This document shows positions 1 through 8,448 of a DNA stretch of 64,000 bases, piece by piece. The notes beneath the pieces were generated by a model, which was not told where the DNA came from, made no database searches, and worked only from the letters and a program-made list of their open reading frames with translations. Source of the DNA: an uncultured Eubacteriales bacterium (GTDB lineage Bacteria; Bacillota; Clostridia; Christensenellales; Aristaeellaceae); NCBI GenBank assembly GCA_902764875.1, contig CACWXP010000012.1, positions 28,108 to 92,107 of the forward strand, read 5' to 3'. The position numbers and the translations under genes are program-made. Position 1 is the stretch's first letter; the number at the start of each line of letters is the position of its first letter.

Positions 1-2
1 GC

Positions 3-893
3 GGCGTGGCGGCGGGCATGAAGGAAGCCGGATACCGGATCGGCGGATTCGACGCGGTTGTGACTTCCACCGTTGCCGGCGGCAGCGGACTGAGCAGCTC
101 CGCGGCGCTGGAAGTGATGCTGACGGGGGTGCTGGACGCGCTGTACAACCGGTTTGACATGCCGTATGTGCTGCGGGCGCAGATCAGCCAGCGGGCGGAG
201 AACATCTGGTTCGGGAAACCTTCCGGACTGCTGGACCAGATGGCCAGCGCGGCGGGCGGACTGGTGACGGTGGACTTCCGGGATCCGGCGAAGCCCGAGG
301 TGCAGGCGCTGCAGTATGACTTTGCCCGGAAGGGCTACGCACTGGTGGTGGTGGCCACCGGCGGATCCCATGCGGACCTGACGGACCAGTATGCCGCGAT
401 TCCGGCGGAGATGCGGGCTGTTGCCCGCTGCTGCGGACAGAGCGTTCTGCGGGGCGTTACGGTGGAGGAGCTGACGGCCAGAGCGGCCGAAATTCGGAAA
501 AGCGCGGGAGACCGGGCGCTGATGCGGGCCTTCCACTTTGTGAACGAGGACGCGCGGGTGCCGGAACAGGTGAAGGCGCTTCGGGAAGACCGGATGGAAG
601 ATTTCCTGCAGCTGATTATTGACAGCGGCCGGAGCAGCTATATGTACCTTCAGAACGTTTACGGCCCGGGGACGGACCAGAGCCTGAGTCTGGCGCTTTG
701 CATGGCGGAGGAGATGCTGGCAGGGAAAGGCGCCTGGCGCATTCACGGCGGCGGGTTTGCCGGGACAACGCTGAACTTTGTGCCGACGGCGGAGATCGGG
801 CGTTTTGTGGAAACCATGGACCGGACCTTCGGGGAAGGCGCCTGCAAGGTGTTGAATATCCGTCCGGAAGGAGCGGCATGGCTGAGATGCTGA
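3..893 (+). CDS. galK: Galactokinase, 5'-truncated by window edge
   Basis: GHMP-family sugar kinase that phosphorylates galactose at C1 for the Leloir pathway in the cytoplasm. The N-terminal galactokinase signature lies outside the window. What is present includes the glycine-rich ATP-binding motif GGSGLSSSAALE near the start, and the C-terminal GHMP motif GGGFAGTTLNFVP about 40 residues before the end. The reading frame is open to the left edge, so the GTG at 6 is not a credible start. The 3' end overlaps the next gene by 16 bases. A galactokinase-like kinase for another sugar is possible because the substrate-binding N-terminus is not visible. Confidence 0.85.
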   Translation, partial: GVAAGMKEAGYRIGGFDAVVTSTVAGGSGLSSSAALEVMLTGVLDALYNRFDMPYVLRAQISQRAENIWFGKPSGLLDQMASAAGGLVTVDFRDPAKPEVQALQYDFARKGYALVVVATGGSHADLTDQYAAIPAEMRAVARCCGQSVLRGVTVEELTARAAEIRKSAGDRALMRAFHFVNEDARVPEQVKALREDRMEDFLQLIIDSGRSSYMYLQNVYGPGTDQSLSLALCMAEEMLAGKGAWRIHGGGFAGTTLNFVPTAEIGRFVETMDRTFGEGACKVLNIRPEGAAWLRC

Positions 894-1300
894 CGGTGAC
901 AAACAGCGCGGAGGAAACCCGGGCGCTTGGGGAGCAACTGGCGGAGCGGCTTTCGGCGGGCGACGTGGTGACGCTGGAGGGCGAACTGGGCGCCGGAAAG
1001 AGCGAACTGGCCCGGGGGATCGCCCGGGGCCTGGGGGTGACGGAGACGGTGACCAGCCCCAGCTTCACGATCCTGAACGTTTACGAAAGCGGACGGGTTC
1101 CGCTGTACCACTTCGACTGGTACCGGCTTGAAAGCGAAGAAGAGCTGTACGAGCTTGGGATGGACGAATACCTGGGCGGGGACGGGATCGCGGTGGTGGA
1201 ATGGGCAGAGCGCTGCCCGGACGCCGTACCGGAGAACGCGATCCGGATTACGCTGGAGGCTGTCGGCCCGGAAAGCCGGCGGATCCTCGTAAGGGGCTAG
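878..1300 (+). CDS. tsaE: tRNA t6A37 biosynthesis ATPase TsaE
   Basis: 140-residue P-loop protein of the TsaBDE complex, which makes threonylcarbamoyl-adenosine at position 37 of ANN-reading tRNAs. The Walker A motif GELGAGKSE is followed by the family's TSPSFTI and HFDWYRL segments and a C-terminal VEWAER motif. I chose the ATG at 878 because GGAAGGAG precedes it by a few bases and the protein length then matches the family; the frame is open further upstream inside galK. It is followed by tsaB and rimI, the usual partners, but tsaD is not in this window. Confidence 0.93.
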   Translation: MAEMLTVTNSAEETRALGEQLAERLSAGDVVTLEGELGAGKSELARGIARGLGVTETVTSPSFTILNVYESGRVPLYHFDWYRLESEEELYELGMDEYLGGDGIAVVEWAERCPDAVPENAIRITLEAVGPESRRILVRG

Positions 1301-1352
1301 GTTTTAGGGTTTGGGTTTTAGGCTGAAGAATGTAGGATACAGGATTTAGGGG
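1301..1352 (+). repeat. Degenerate TTTAGGG / GGATACAG-type tandem repeat in intergenic gap
   Basis: Between the tsaE stop and tsaB there is a run of TTTTAGGGTTTGGGTTTTAGG-like and GTAGGATACAGGATTTAGGGG-like units. Similar units recur after rsmB (53548-53580) and in simpler form after rpe (57859-57885). In each case the run begins at the TAG stop codon. Confidence 0.5.
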
Positions 1353-1355
1353 TTA

Positions 1356-2066
1356 TTGATTCAGCATATGAGACTATTGATTATCGACACATCGGGACCG
1401 GTTTGCGGGGTCGCGGTGATGGAAGATGAAAAGGTTCTGAGCGAGTTTACGGCCCAGAACCGGAACACGCATTCCGCAAACCTGATGCCGATGACGGAGG
1501 CGGCCCTGGAGGCAGCCGGAAAGACCATCGGGGAGATGGACGCGATCGCCGCCGTGACCGGACCGGGCAGCTTTACGGGCGTGCGGATCGGCGTGGCGAC
1601 GGCGAAAGGCCTGGCCCACGGAGCGGGGATTCCCTGCATTCCGGTGGACGCGCTGGAGGCGCTGAATGCCTCGGCAGGCGGGTTTGCGGGTGTGGTATGC
1701 CCGATTCAGGACGCGAGGGCCGGGCAGGTGTACGGCGCGGCATTCCGCGGCGGGGAACGCCTGATGAAGGACGAGGCGCTGAAACTGGAAGAGTTTTTGG
1801 AAAGAGTTTCCGGGATGGGAGAAGGCTTCCTGTTTCTCGGGGACGGGATGCCGGTGCACCGGGAAAGAATCCGGGAGATACTCGGGGAAAAAGCGGTTTT
1901 CGCGCCGGCTCACCTGAATTACCTGCGGCCGGCGGCGGCGGGGGTTCTGGCCATGAAGAGCGGGGAGGAAACGGATTACTTGCACCTGGAGGCCACCTAT
2001 CTCCGGCCGCCGAACGCCCAGAAGAACAAAAAACTTCTGGAAGCCATGGGGATGAAACAGGAATGA
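1356..2066 (+). CDS. tsaB: tRNA t6A37 biosynthesis protein TsaB
   Basis: Inactive ASKHA-fold paralogue of TsaD that scaffolds the TsaBDE complex for t6A formation. The N-terminus LLIIDTSG and the motif GPGSFTGVRIG around residue 70 are diagnostic. The length (232-236 residues) is normal. Start choice is uncertain. The TTG at 1356 sits about five bases after an AGGGG sequence, while the in-frame ATG at 1368 (MRLLIIDTSG) matches the usual protein N-terminus but is about 17 bases from it. The stop overlaps the rimI start as ATGA, indicating translational coupling. Confidence 0.92.
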   Translation: MIQHMRLLIIDTSGPVCGVAVMEDEKVLSEFTAQNRNTHSANLMPMTEAALEAAGKTIGEMDAIAAVTGPGSFTGVRIGVATAKGLAHGAGIPCIPVDALEALNASAGGFAGVVCPIQDARAGQVYGAAFRGGERLMKDEALKLEEFLERVSGMGEGFLFLGDGMPVHRERIREILGEKAVFAPAHLNYLRPAAAGVLAMKSGEETDYLHLEATYLRPPNAQKNKKLLEAMGMKQE

Positions 2067-2587
2067 ACGGAGAGACAGTGATCCGCCGCATGGACCGCGG
2101 CGATCTGGACGCGGTTTGCGCCATTGAAAACGCGACCTTTGCGGTTCCGTGGAGCCGGGAAAGCTTTCGACAGGAACTGGAACGGAACGTGGCGGCGCGG
2201 TACCTGGTGGCGGAGACGGACGGAAAGGTCGTCGGATATGCCGGGGCCTGGGTGATTCTGGACGAGAGCCACATCACCAACATTGCCGTTCTGGAAGCCT
2301 ACCGGGGGCGGGGCATCGGGAAACAGCTGACCGGGGCGTTGCTGCAGTATCTTTCAAACCTGGGAGCGTGCTACGCAACGCTGGAGGTGCGGGTGAGCAA
2401 CGAACGGGCGCAGCACCTTTACAAAAGTTTCGGATTCGTGAGCGTGGGCAAACGGAAACGCTATTATGAGGACAACGGGGAGGACGCCTTCCTGATGGTT
2501 TGCGAACACATGCCGGAGGTGGAGGAGGACTTTTCGGAGGAACCCTGGCCTGCAGCGGCGGCTGTGCGCCCGGAGGAACAGACATGA
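2063..2587 (+). CDS. rimI: Ribosomal protein S18-alanine N-acetyltransferase
   Basis: GNAT acetyltransferase of 174 residues that acetylates the N-terminal alanine of S18. The acetyl-CoA pyrophosphate-binding signature is visible in ITNIAVLEAYRGRGIGKQL, followed by LEVRVSNERAQHLYKSFGF, typical of RimI. It overlaps tsaB upstream by ATGA, and its TGA overlaps the ATG of the next gene, so all three are probably one transcript. The C-terminal tail after VCEHM is about 20 residues longer than usual, acidic and then proline/alanine-rich. Its function as RimI rests on family similarity and on the tsa neighbourhood. Confidence 0.9.
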   Translation: MNGETVIRRMDRGDLDAVCAIENATFAVPWSRESFRQELERNVAARYLVAETDGKVVGYAGAWVILDESHITNIAVLEAYRGRGIGKQLTGALLQYLSNLGACYATLEVRVSNERAQHLYKSFGFVSVGKRKRYYEDNGEDAFLMVCEHMPEVEEDFSEEPWPAAAAVRPEEQT

Positions 2588-3642
2588 AAAGAAAGCGGCT
2601 GACGGCGGCGCTCTGGGCGATGCTTTTTGCGGTGCTTTCGGTTTTGTTTGCTTCGGCCGAAAACGCGCCGGAATGGGCGGACGCGGAGGAAACCGTGATC
2701 GGGGAGACGCCGGAAGTGACTTCGGCAACGGAGAGCGCCCCGGCATGGGCGGACGTTACGCTGAACAGCCGCGGATTTCTGGACGAGGGCGAATACGTGC
2801 TGGAGGACGCGGAGAACGGACACTGGATGTTCGTGAACGGGACGCTGCGGATTCAGATCGAACGGACCTTTGAAACCCCGGAGAAGATCCGGAAGAAGGA
2901 CGCGGAACAGACTTTCAACTGCTTTACAACAGAGATTTGGTGCGACACGGAGGCGGGGGAACTGCCCGTGACCCTGTGGGCAGATCCGGACGCGCCGGGC
3001 AATATCAACAAAACGAAAACGGTGGCCGATATCGCCGCGGAACAGGGAGCTGTTTTCGCGGCGAGCACGGATCTTTTTACCGCGCGGATACAGGAAAAGC
3101 GCACGGGGATCGTGATCCGGAACGGAGAAATCCTTTACGACGGAAAAAACAGGCACCGGGCCGGATCGCGGCCGCCCTACGACACGCTGGCGATATATGA
3201 TGACGGGCACATCGACAGCTTTGTGCCGGCGGACAGGCGGGCGGAGGAATATCTGGCGGAAGGCGCTGTTCAGGTTTACACCTTCGGGCCGGTGCTGGTG
3301 CGGAACGGGGAGATTCCGGAAGAGATCGCACGGAAATACGACCGGAACCTGAACCCCATGCACGCCTTCGGGATGATCGCGCCGGGGCACTATATTGACG
3401 TGATGTGCGAAGGACGGATGAAATCGCTGAACGGTTCCACAGGCGTCAACATCGAGACCATGGCGCGGATCATGAAAGAAAAGGGATGCAGCATTGCGGT
3501 GAACCTGGACGGGGGCGACACGGCGGTGATCGCGTTCATGGGGAAACAGCTGAACATGGTCGGGAAGAAGATCAACGGAAAGGTGACCGGCACGGCAGGA
3601 CGGCAGACCTGCGAAGTGATGGCGTTCGGCGTGCGGCGGTAG
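2584..3642 (+). CDS. Secreted phosphodiester glycosidase (NAGPA domain) protein
   Basis: 352 residues with a lysine/arginine-rich N-terminus and hydrophobic signal peptide (about residues 5-25) ending at ASAENA. The C-terminal half carries features of the NAGPA/phosphodiester glycosidase family: a TDLFTARI segment where the family has an NGGFF-like motif, FGPVLVRNGE, and NLDGGDTAVIAF in place of the family's LDGGGSS motif. Members cleave sugar-phosphate diester bonds or process exopolysaccharide outside the membrane. Two short motifs EWADAEE/AWADV repeat in the mature N-terminus. The start ATG overlaps the rimI stop, so it looks cotranscribed although functionally unrelated. The substrate is unknown. 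Confidence 0.75.
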   Translation: MKRKRLTAALWAMLFAVLSVLFASAENAPEWADAEETVIGETPEVTSATESAPAWADVTLNSRGFLDEGEYVLEDAENGHWMFVNGTLRIQIERTFETPEKIRKKDAEQTFNCFTTEIWCDTEAGELPVTLWADPDAPGNINKTKTVADIAAEQGAVFAASTDLFTARIQEKRTGIVIRNGEILYDGKNRHRAGSRPPYDTLAIYDDGHIDSFVPADRRAEEYLAEGAVQVYTFGPVLVRNGEIPEEIARKYDRNLNPMHAFGMIAPGHYIDVMCEGRMKSLNGSTGVNIETMARIMKEKGCSIAVNLDGGDTAVIAFMGKQLNMVGKKINGKVTGTAGRQTCEVMAFGVRR

Positions 3643-3805
3643 ATATTTGGACTACAAGCGGAGGAGATGTCACCATATGAAGCATTTCCAGACAACATAT
3701 TCAGGAGGGAAAAACACCGTTCGAAAAGCAAAGTGAAAACGGGGATCGGCCCGTTTCGCCGGAGGGAGAACCGATTTGTTTTGAATGAAAGAAGGGAAAA
3801 GACAG

Positions 3806-4465
3806 ATGAGCCGATACAACCTGTCGGACGACGCGAGCGGGTTTGTGCTGCTGACAGATATCGTACCGGACGCGATCCTTGAGATCCGGTATTATTCCAC
3901 ATACAACTTTATCGGCGACCGGATTGATGGCTATGAGCAGCCGGCGGCCCTGCTGACCCGGGAAGCGGCGGAGGCCCTGAAGCTGGTGAGCGACGACCTG
4001 GCCGGGCAGGGATACCGACTGAAGATTTTTGATACCTACCGGCCGCAGAAGGCGGTGGCCCATTTCATGCGCTGGGCCCGGGATGAAGAAGACGTGCGCA
4101 TGAAAGCATACTTCTATCCGGAACTGGACAAAAACATCCTGATTCCTCAGGGATACATCGCGGAGCATTCGGGCCACAGCCGCGGCAGCACGGCGGATCT
4201 GACGCTGCTCGACATGCGGACGGGAAAGGAAGCCGACATGGGCGGATCCTTTGATTACTTCGGGGAGCTGAGCCATTCGGATTACCGCGGGATCACGGAA
4301 GAACAGTACGCGAACCGGATGCTTCTTCGGGAAGCGATGACGCGGCGGGGATTTATGCCGCTGACAGAGGAATGGTGGCATTTCACGCTGAAGGACGAGC
4401 CGTATCCGGATACCTATTTCACCTTCCCGGTGAGATTTGATTCGGTCGCGGAAAACCGGAGATAA
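3806..4465 (+). CDS. D-alanyl-D-alanine dipeptidase (VanX/DdpX family, M15D)
   Basis: Zinc peptidase of 219 residues. The metal-ligand motif HSRGSTAD (His124, Asp131) and the EWWHF motif (Glu189 as catalytic base, His192 as third ligand) are all present, so it is likely active. In glycopeptide-resistant bacteria VanX removes D-Ala-D-Ala; stand-alone homologues such as DdpX are used for wall-dipeptide recycling. No vanA, vanH, vanR or vanS gene is nearby, so recycling or nutrition is the better inference. Start at 3806 follows GAAGGGAAAAGACAG; an in-frame ATG at 3785 adds seven residues. There is no signal peptide. The 3' end overlaps the opposing phosphatase gene by 47 bases. Confidence 0.88.
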   Translation: MSRYNLSDDASGFVLLTDIVPDAILEIRYYSTYNFIGDRIDGYEQPAALLTREAAEALKLVSDDLAGQGYRLKIFDTYRPQKAVAHFMRWARDEEDVRMKAYFYPELDKNILIPQGYIAEHSGHSRGSTADLTLLDMRTGKEADMGGSFDYFGELSHSDYRGITEEQYANRMLLREAMTRRGFMPLTEEWWHFTLKDEPYPDTYFTFPVRFDSVAENRR

Positions 4466-5138
4466 CAAAAGAGCCGCCCCGGATATGGCGGCCGTCGTTA
4501 ACCAGCTCGAGGCGGGGGGTGTTGAGCGACCCGGGCCTCCGGTCCAGACGGAGAACGGTGATACCCGTGAATTCCAGATGAAACAGGGCGCAGGCAAAGG
4601 GGAAGGGCAGATTCAGCATATGCCCCATGGCCGCGCCGGAAGAACCGCCGTGGCTGAAAAGAGCCACGGTTTTCTGATCATCATTTTCCCGGGTGCAGCG
4701 GTAATAACAGCCCTCCCGCAGGTAGCCGAGGGAGGAAAGCCAGCCGTCAATACCCTCTTCCACCAGATTCACCGAATCGACAGCGGTGTTGTTGCGGAAA
4801 AAGGGAAGGCTGCGCCAGCAGGGATCGTTCAGCGGAAGCCCCTGGCGGGCCATTTCATCCGCGATATCCCAGGGATGGCCGGTGGCAAAGATGGGGGAGC
4901 CGTCGCGGCTGCCCCAGTTCAGTTCGCGCATGAAATCCAGCGTGCGCACCGGAAGGCCGATGGCACGGGACGCGGCGGCGGCCGTTTCCGCGGCGCGGCC
5001 GAGGGGAGAGGACCAGATTTCGCTGATGCCTTCCTCCCGGAGCCTTTCGGCGCAGAGAAGGGCCTGCTGCTTTCCCGTTTCAGTCAGACAGTCGTGCTGA
5101 TAATCCGGTTCTCCGTGACGGACAAAAACGATTCTCAT
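4419..5138 (-). CDS. Histidine phosphatase superfamily protein
   Basis: 239-residue phosphoglycerate-mutase-like fold. The phosphohistidine motif RHGEP lies at residues 7-11, SSPLGRAAETA carries the second arginine, and SHGGSS near residue 165 supplies the second catalytic histidine. Family members dephosphorylate small metabolites, nucleotides such as alpha-ribazole phosphate, or proteins. Nothing nearby points to cobalamin synthesis, so the substrate is open. It runs convergently into the VanX-like gene, and the two coding sequences share 47 bases at their 3' ends with no obvious terminator between them, so transcripts must overlap. Confidence 0.85.
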   Translation of the reverse strand: MRIVFVRHGEPDYQHDCLTETGKQQALLCAERLREEGISEIWSSPLGRAAETAAAASRAIGLPVRTLDFMRELNWGSRDGSPIFATGHPWDIADEMARQGLPLNDPCWRSLPFFRNNTAVDSVNLVEEGIDGWLSSLGYLREGCYYRCTRENDDQKTVALFSHGGSSGAAMGHMLNLPFPFACALFHLEFTGITVLRLDRRPGSLNTPRLELVNDGRHIRGGSFVISGFPRPNQISPGR

Positions 5139-5281
5139 TCTTCATTCCCACCTGTTCCGATTCATTTCAAGAACTGCTTTGGATTATACCATGAAAGGCC
5201 GGGCTTTGAAAGCGATCCGGCCGGAAAAACGAATCCCGGCAGGGAAATGATTCCGGACGGGATCGGCCGTCCATTTTTTTC

Positions 5282-5310
5282 TTGACACAGGGCGGGAAGA
5301 GTGATACATT
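5282..5310 (+). promoter_or_regulatory. Promoter of the rplU-prp-rpmA operon
   Basis: TTGACA at 5282-5287, a 17-base spacer, and TACATT at 5305-5310 with an upstream TG (5302-5303) forming an extended -10. Expected start of transcription is near 5317, just before the structured leader. Confidence 0.8.
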
Positions 5311-5316
5311 ATTGCG

Positions 5317-5397
5317 GTAAGCCGCTCGGGAGAGGTCTGTCCAAATGCGCTTGCGCAACCTCGGAATCCCGGCGAGTATGTAATCAGGAGGTGCTGT
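5317..5397 (+). ncRNA. Putative L21 ribosomal-protein leader RNA
   Basis: The untranslated leader of rplU folds well. A small GCGG/CCGC hairpin is followed by a long stem in which CTCGGGA pairs with TCCCGGCGAG (bulged), then GAGGT with ACCTC, capped by TGCG-CTTG-CGCA. The position immediately upstream of rplU and the nested layout fit the L21 leader family of Firmicutes, an autoregulatory site for L21. The family assignment is from memory of its layout, without a covariance search. Confidence 0.55.
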
Positions 5398-5402
5398 CCC
5401 AC

Positions 5403-5711
5403 ATGTACGCTATTATTGCAGCGGGCGGCCGGCAATACCGTGTGTCCCAGGGTGATGTGATCTACATCGACAAAGTCAACCAGGAAGCTGATTCCAAGAT
5501 CGATTTCGACGTGCTGATGATCGGCGGCGACGGAGACGTGAAAGTCGGCAACCCCGTTCTGGCAGGCGCCAAGGTTGAAGGCAAGGTTCTGGCTCAGGTG
5601 AAGGGTGAGAAGATCACCGTTTACAAGTACAAGAGCAAGAAGGACTCCAGCCGGAAGATCGGCCACCGTCAGCCCTACACCAAGGTGGAAATCACCGGCA
5701 TCAAGGCATAA
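5403..5711 (+). CDS. rplU: 50S ribosomal protein L21
   Basis: 102 residues beginning MYAIIAAGGRQYRVSQGD, the classic L21 N-terminus, with the C-terminal KKDSSRKIGHRQPYTKVEI motif that contacts 23S rRNA. Start at 5403 follows AGGAGGTGCTG. It is the first gene of the conserved rplU-prp-rpmA operon, driven by a strong extended -10 promoter and preceded by a structured leader. Its stop overlaps the next start as TAATG. Confidence 0.98.
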   Translation: MYAIIAAGGRQYRVSQGDVIYIDKVNQEADSKIDFDVLMIGGDGDVKVGNPVLAGAKVEGKVLAQVKGEKITVYKYKSKKDSSRKIGHRQPYTKVEITGIKA

Positions 5712-6046
5712 TGATTTCCGCGACGATTTATGAGGGAGAAAACGGCTATGCCGCCTGCCGGATTACCGGGCACAGCGGACAGGCCGAAGCGGGCAGAGAC
5801 ATCGTCTGCGCCGCGGTTTCGATCCTCGGATGCACCTGCGTGAATGCACTGGAAAGCGTGTGCGGCGTGGTTCCCCTGATTGAGGAGAACGACGACGGCG
5901 TACTCGGATTCCGGCTTCCGGAAACGACCCCGGAAGAAAACGCGAAGGCGCAGATTCTGATGGGCGCCCTGCGACAGGGGCTGGCCGATCTGGCGGAAGA
6001 ATTTCCGCAAAACGTGACATTGAAGATTCAACCACTTTCCCATTAA
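5711..6046 (+). CDS. prp: Ribosomal-processing cysteine protease Prp
   Basis: 111-residue cysteine protease that removes the short N-terminal extension of ribosomal protein L27, essential for ribosome assembly in Firmicutes. The catalytic pair is visible: His in ITGHSGQAE (about residue 22) and Cys in GRDIVCAAVS (about residue 34). It lies between rplU and rpmA as in Staphylococcus and Clostridia, with a one-base TAATG overlap upstream. Its substrate, L27 with an [10 protein letters not shown] start, is encoded directly downstream, which supports the call strongly. Confidence 0.95.
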   Translation: MISATIYEGENGYAACRITGHSGQAEAGRDIVCAAVSILGCTCVNALESVCGVVPLIEENDDGVLGFRLPETTPEENAKAQILMGALRQGLADLAEEFPQNVTLKIQPLSH

Positions 6047-6064
6047 AGAACGGAGGAAACGACC

Positions 6065-6364
6065 ATGATGAAGCTTAATCTGCAGCAATTCGCTCATAAA
6101 AAAGGTATGGGCTCCACCCGGAACGGCCGCGACAGCGAAAGCAAGCGGCTCGGACCGAAGCGGGCGGACGGCCAGATGGCCCTCGCGGGCAACATTCTTG
6201 TGCGTCAGCGCGGCACCCATATCCATCCCGGCCACAATGTCGGCATCGGCAAGGACGACACCCTGTTCGCCAAGACCACGGGCATCGTTCGTTTTGAGCG
6301 CATGGGCAAGGATCGCAAACAGGTTTCCGTGTATCCCGTGGAGACCGCGGCCGAGGCTCAGTAA
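6065..6364 (+). CDS. rpmA: 50S ribosomal protein L27 with Prp-cleavable N-terminus
   Basis: 99-residue L27. The N-terminus [18 protein letters not shown] contains the Prp recognition motif; cleavage after QQFA would leave HKKGMG, the mature start that reaches the peptidyl transferase centre. [16 protein letters not shown]-like L27 sequence follows. Start 6065 follows AACGGAGGAAACGACC; the second ATG at 6068 is equally usable and would not alter the mature protein. It is the last gene of the operon, closed by a strong terminator. Confidence 0.97.
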   Translation: MMKLNLQQFAHKKGMGSTRNGRDSESKRLGPKRADGQMALAGNILVRQRGTHIHPGHNVGIGKDDTLFAKTTGIVRFERMGKDRKQVSVYPVETAAEAQ

Positions 6365-6378
6365 GAGAGTTTGGGAAG

Positions 6379-6410
6379 AATGGGCTGTTGCGGTGCAACA
6401 GCCCATTTTA
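6379..6410 (+). terminator. Intrinsic terminator of rplU-prp-rpmA
   Basis: Perfect 12-bp stem AATGGGCTGTTG / CAACAGCCCATT with a five-base CGGTG loop, ending in TTTTA. It separates the ribosomal operon from metG. Confidence 0.85.
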
Positions 6411-6432
6411 ATACAGAAGAGGGGGTAAAGCC

Positions 6433-8448
6433 ATGGAAAAGAAGACCTTCTACATCACCACGCCGATTTATTATCCTTCCGGCAACATGACGATCGGCCA
6501 CACGTATACGACGGTGGCGGCGGACACGATGACCCGGTTCCGGCGAATGCAGGGATATGACACGTACTTCCTGACGGGGACCGACGAACACGGCCAGAAG
6601 ATTGAAAAAAAGGCGGCGGAAGCGGGCGTCACCCCCATTCAGTACGTCGACAAAATCGTGGCGGAGACCAAGGAACTTTGGAAACTGATGGACATCGAAT
6701 ACGACGATTTCATCCGGACCACGGAAGAACGCCACATCAAAATTGTTCAGAAGATTTTCCGGCAGTTCTATGAGCAGGGGGATATTTATAAGGCCGAATA
6801 TGAAGGCATGTATTGCACGCCCTGCGAAAGCTTCTGGACGCCCACACAGCTGGTTGAAAAGGACGGGGTGAAGGTTTGCCCCGACTGCGGACGGCCCTGT
6901 CAGCCCATGCGGGAAGAAAGCTATTTCTTCAAGATGAGCAAATATCAGGACTGGCTGATCGATTATATCGAGACGCATCCGGACTTCATTCAGCCGGCGA
7001 AGCGGGCCAACGAGATGCTGACCAACTTTCTGCGGCCGGGGCTGCAGGACCTGTGCGTGAGCCGGACGAGCGTGAAATGGGGCGTGCCGGTGGACTTCGA
7101 CGAGAAGCACACGGTGTACGTATGGATTGACGCGCTGAGCAACTACATTACCGCGCTGGGCTACGGCACGGAACACGACGAGCTGTTCCAAAAGTATTGG
7201 CCGGCGGACATCCACCTGGTGGGCAAGGAAATCGTGAGGTTCCACACGATCTACTGGCCGATCATGCTGCACGCGCTGGGACTGCCGCTGCCGAAACAGG
7301 TGTTCGGCCACGGATGGCTGCTGTTCGGAGCGGACCGGATGAGCAAGAGCAAGGGCAACGTGGTTTATCCGGAACCCATCGTCGCGCGCTACGGCGTGGA
7401 TCCGCTGCGGTATTACCTGATGCGGGAGATGCCCTTCGGCGCGGACGGCAACTATACGAACGAAAGCTTCCTGACCCGGATGAACGCCGACCTGGCCAAC
7501 GACCTGGGCAACCTGGTGAGCCGGACGGTGGCGATGATCGAGAAATACTTTGACGGCGTGCTGCCGGCATGGACCGACGCGACGGATCCGGAACTGGACA
7601 CGCCGCTGAAGGAGCATTGCGCCGCACTGCCCGGCCTTGTGGGCGAGCAGATGGACAAGCTGCAGTTTTCCCAGGCGCTGGCCGAGATCTGGAAGGTGAT
7701 CGGCGAATGCAACAAATACATCGACCTGACGCAGCCCTGGATGCTGGGAAAGGATCCGGAGAAGAAGGACCGGCTTGCGAACGTGATGCTGACGCTGGCG
7801 GAATGCGTACGGTTTGCGGCGGTGCTGATCGGACCGTTTATGCCCTCCACGCCGGCGCGGATCTTTGCGCAGCTGGGCGTTACGGATGACAAGCTGAAGA
7901 GCTGGGAAAGCCTCGGAACCTTCGGCCTGCTGCCCGCGGGTACAAAGGTTTGCAAGGGCGAAGCGCTGTTCCCCCGAATCGACGTGAACAAGGAACTGGA
8001 AGCCCTCGCCGGTGGCAAGGACGCCAAGGAAGCCGGGAAGGAAGCCAAGAAGGCCGAAAAGGAAGAAAAGAAGCAGGAAAAGAAGGCCGACAAGAAACAC
8101 GAAGAGCCGGAGTATCCGGCGGAGATTCCGATTGACGACTTCTTCAGGTGCAAGATTCAGGTTGCACGGGTTGTCGCGTGCGAAAAGGTTGAGAAGAGCA
8201 GCAAGCTGCTGAAATTCCGGCTGAGCCTCGGCAAGGACGGGGAGAGAACCGTCGTGAGCGGCATCCAGAAATGGTACGATCCGGAAACGCTGGTGGGCCG
8301 CCAGGTGGCGGTGATCACCAACCTGAAGACGGCAAAGCTGGCCGGCATCGAGAGCCAGGGGATGATCCTGAGCGCGATGGACGACAGCGGAAACCTGCGC
8401 CTGATGACCGTTGAGGAAGGCGTGGAAGACGGAGCGATCATCGGATGA
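6433..8448 (+). CDS. metG: Methionyl-tRNA synthetase
   Basis: 671-residue class I synthetase that charges tRNA-Met. The HIGH-like motif is PSGNMTIGHTYT near residue 20 and the KMSKS-like motif is RMSKSKGNVV near residue 300. Zinc-knuckle cysteines lie in CTPCESFW and CPDCGRPC. After the anticodon-binding helical domain, a lysine/glutamate-rich linker (about residues 525-560) leads to a C-terminal EMAP/Trbp111-type tRNA-binding domain (DDFFRCKIQVARV), which supports dimerisation. The start follows GAGGGGGTAAAGCC. It overlaps tatD as ATGA, and metG-tatD adjacency is common in Firmicutes. Confidence 0.97.
   Translation: MEKKTFYITTPIYYPSGNMTIGHTYTTVAADTMTRFRRMQGYDTYFLTGTDEHGQKIEKKAAEAGVTPIQYVDKIVAETKELWKLMDIEYDDFIRTTEERHIKIVQKIFRQFYEQGDIYKAEYEGMYCTPCESFWTPTQLVEKDGVKVCPDCGRPCQPMREESYFFKMSKYQDWLIDYIETHPDFIQPAKRANEMLTNFLRPGLQDLCVSRTSVKWGVPVDFDEKHTVYVWIDALSNYITALGYGTEHDELFQKYWPADIHLVGKEIVRFHTIYWPIMLHALGLPLPKQVFGHGWLLFGADRMSKSKGNVVYPEPIVARYGVDPLRYYLMREMPFGADGNYTNESFLTRMNADLANDLGNLVSRTVAMIEKYFDGVLPAWTDATDPELDTPLKEHCAALPGLVGEQMDKLQFSQALAEIWKVIGECNKYIDLTQPWMLGKDPEKKDRLANVMLTLAECVRFAAVLIGPFMPSTPARIFAQLGVTDDKLKSWESLGTFGLLPAGTKVCKGEALFPRIDVNKELEALAGGKDAKEAGKEAKKAEKEEKKQEKKADKKHEEPEYPAEIPIDDFFRCKIQVARVVACEKVEKSSKLLKFRLSLGKDGERTVVSGIQKWYDPETLVGRQVAVITNLKTAKLAGIESQGMILSAMDDSGNLRLMTVEEGVEDGAIIG

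Noticed and set aside
3677-3736. Possible 19-residue leader peptide (MKHFQTTYSGGKNTVRKAK) before the VanX-like gene
   Set aside because: An AGGAG lies ten bases upstream, but there is no attenuator-like terminator, no regulatory codon run and no evidence of conservation.
6358-8100. 580-codon open frame on the minus strand
   Set aside because: Antisense shadow of metG with no family motif.
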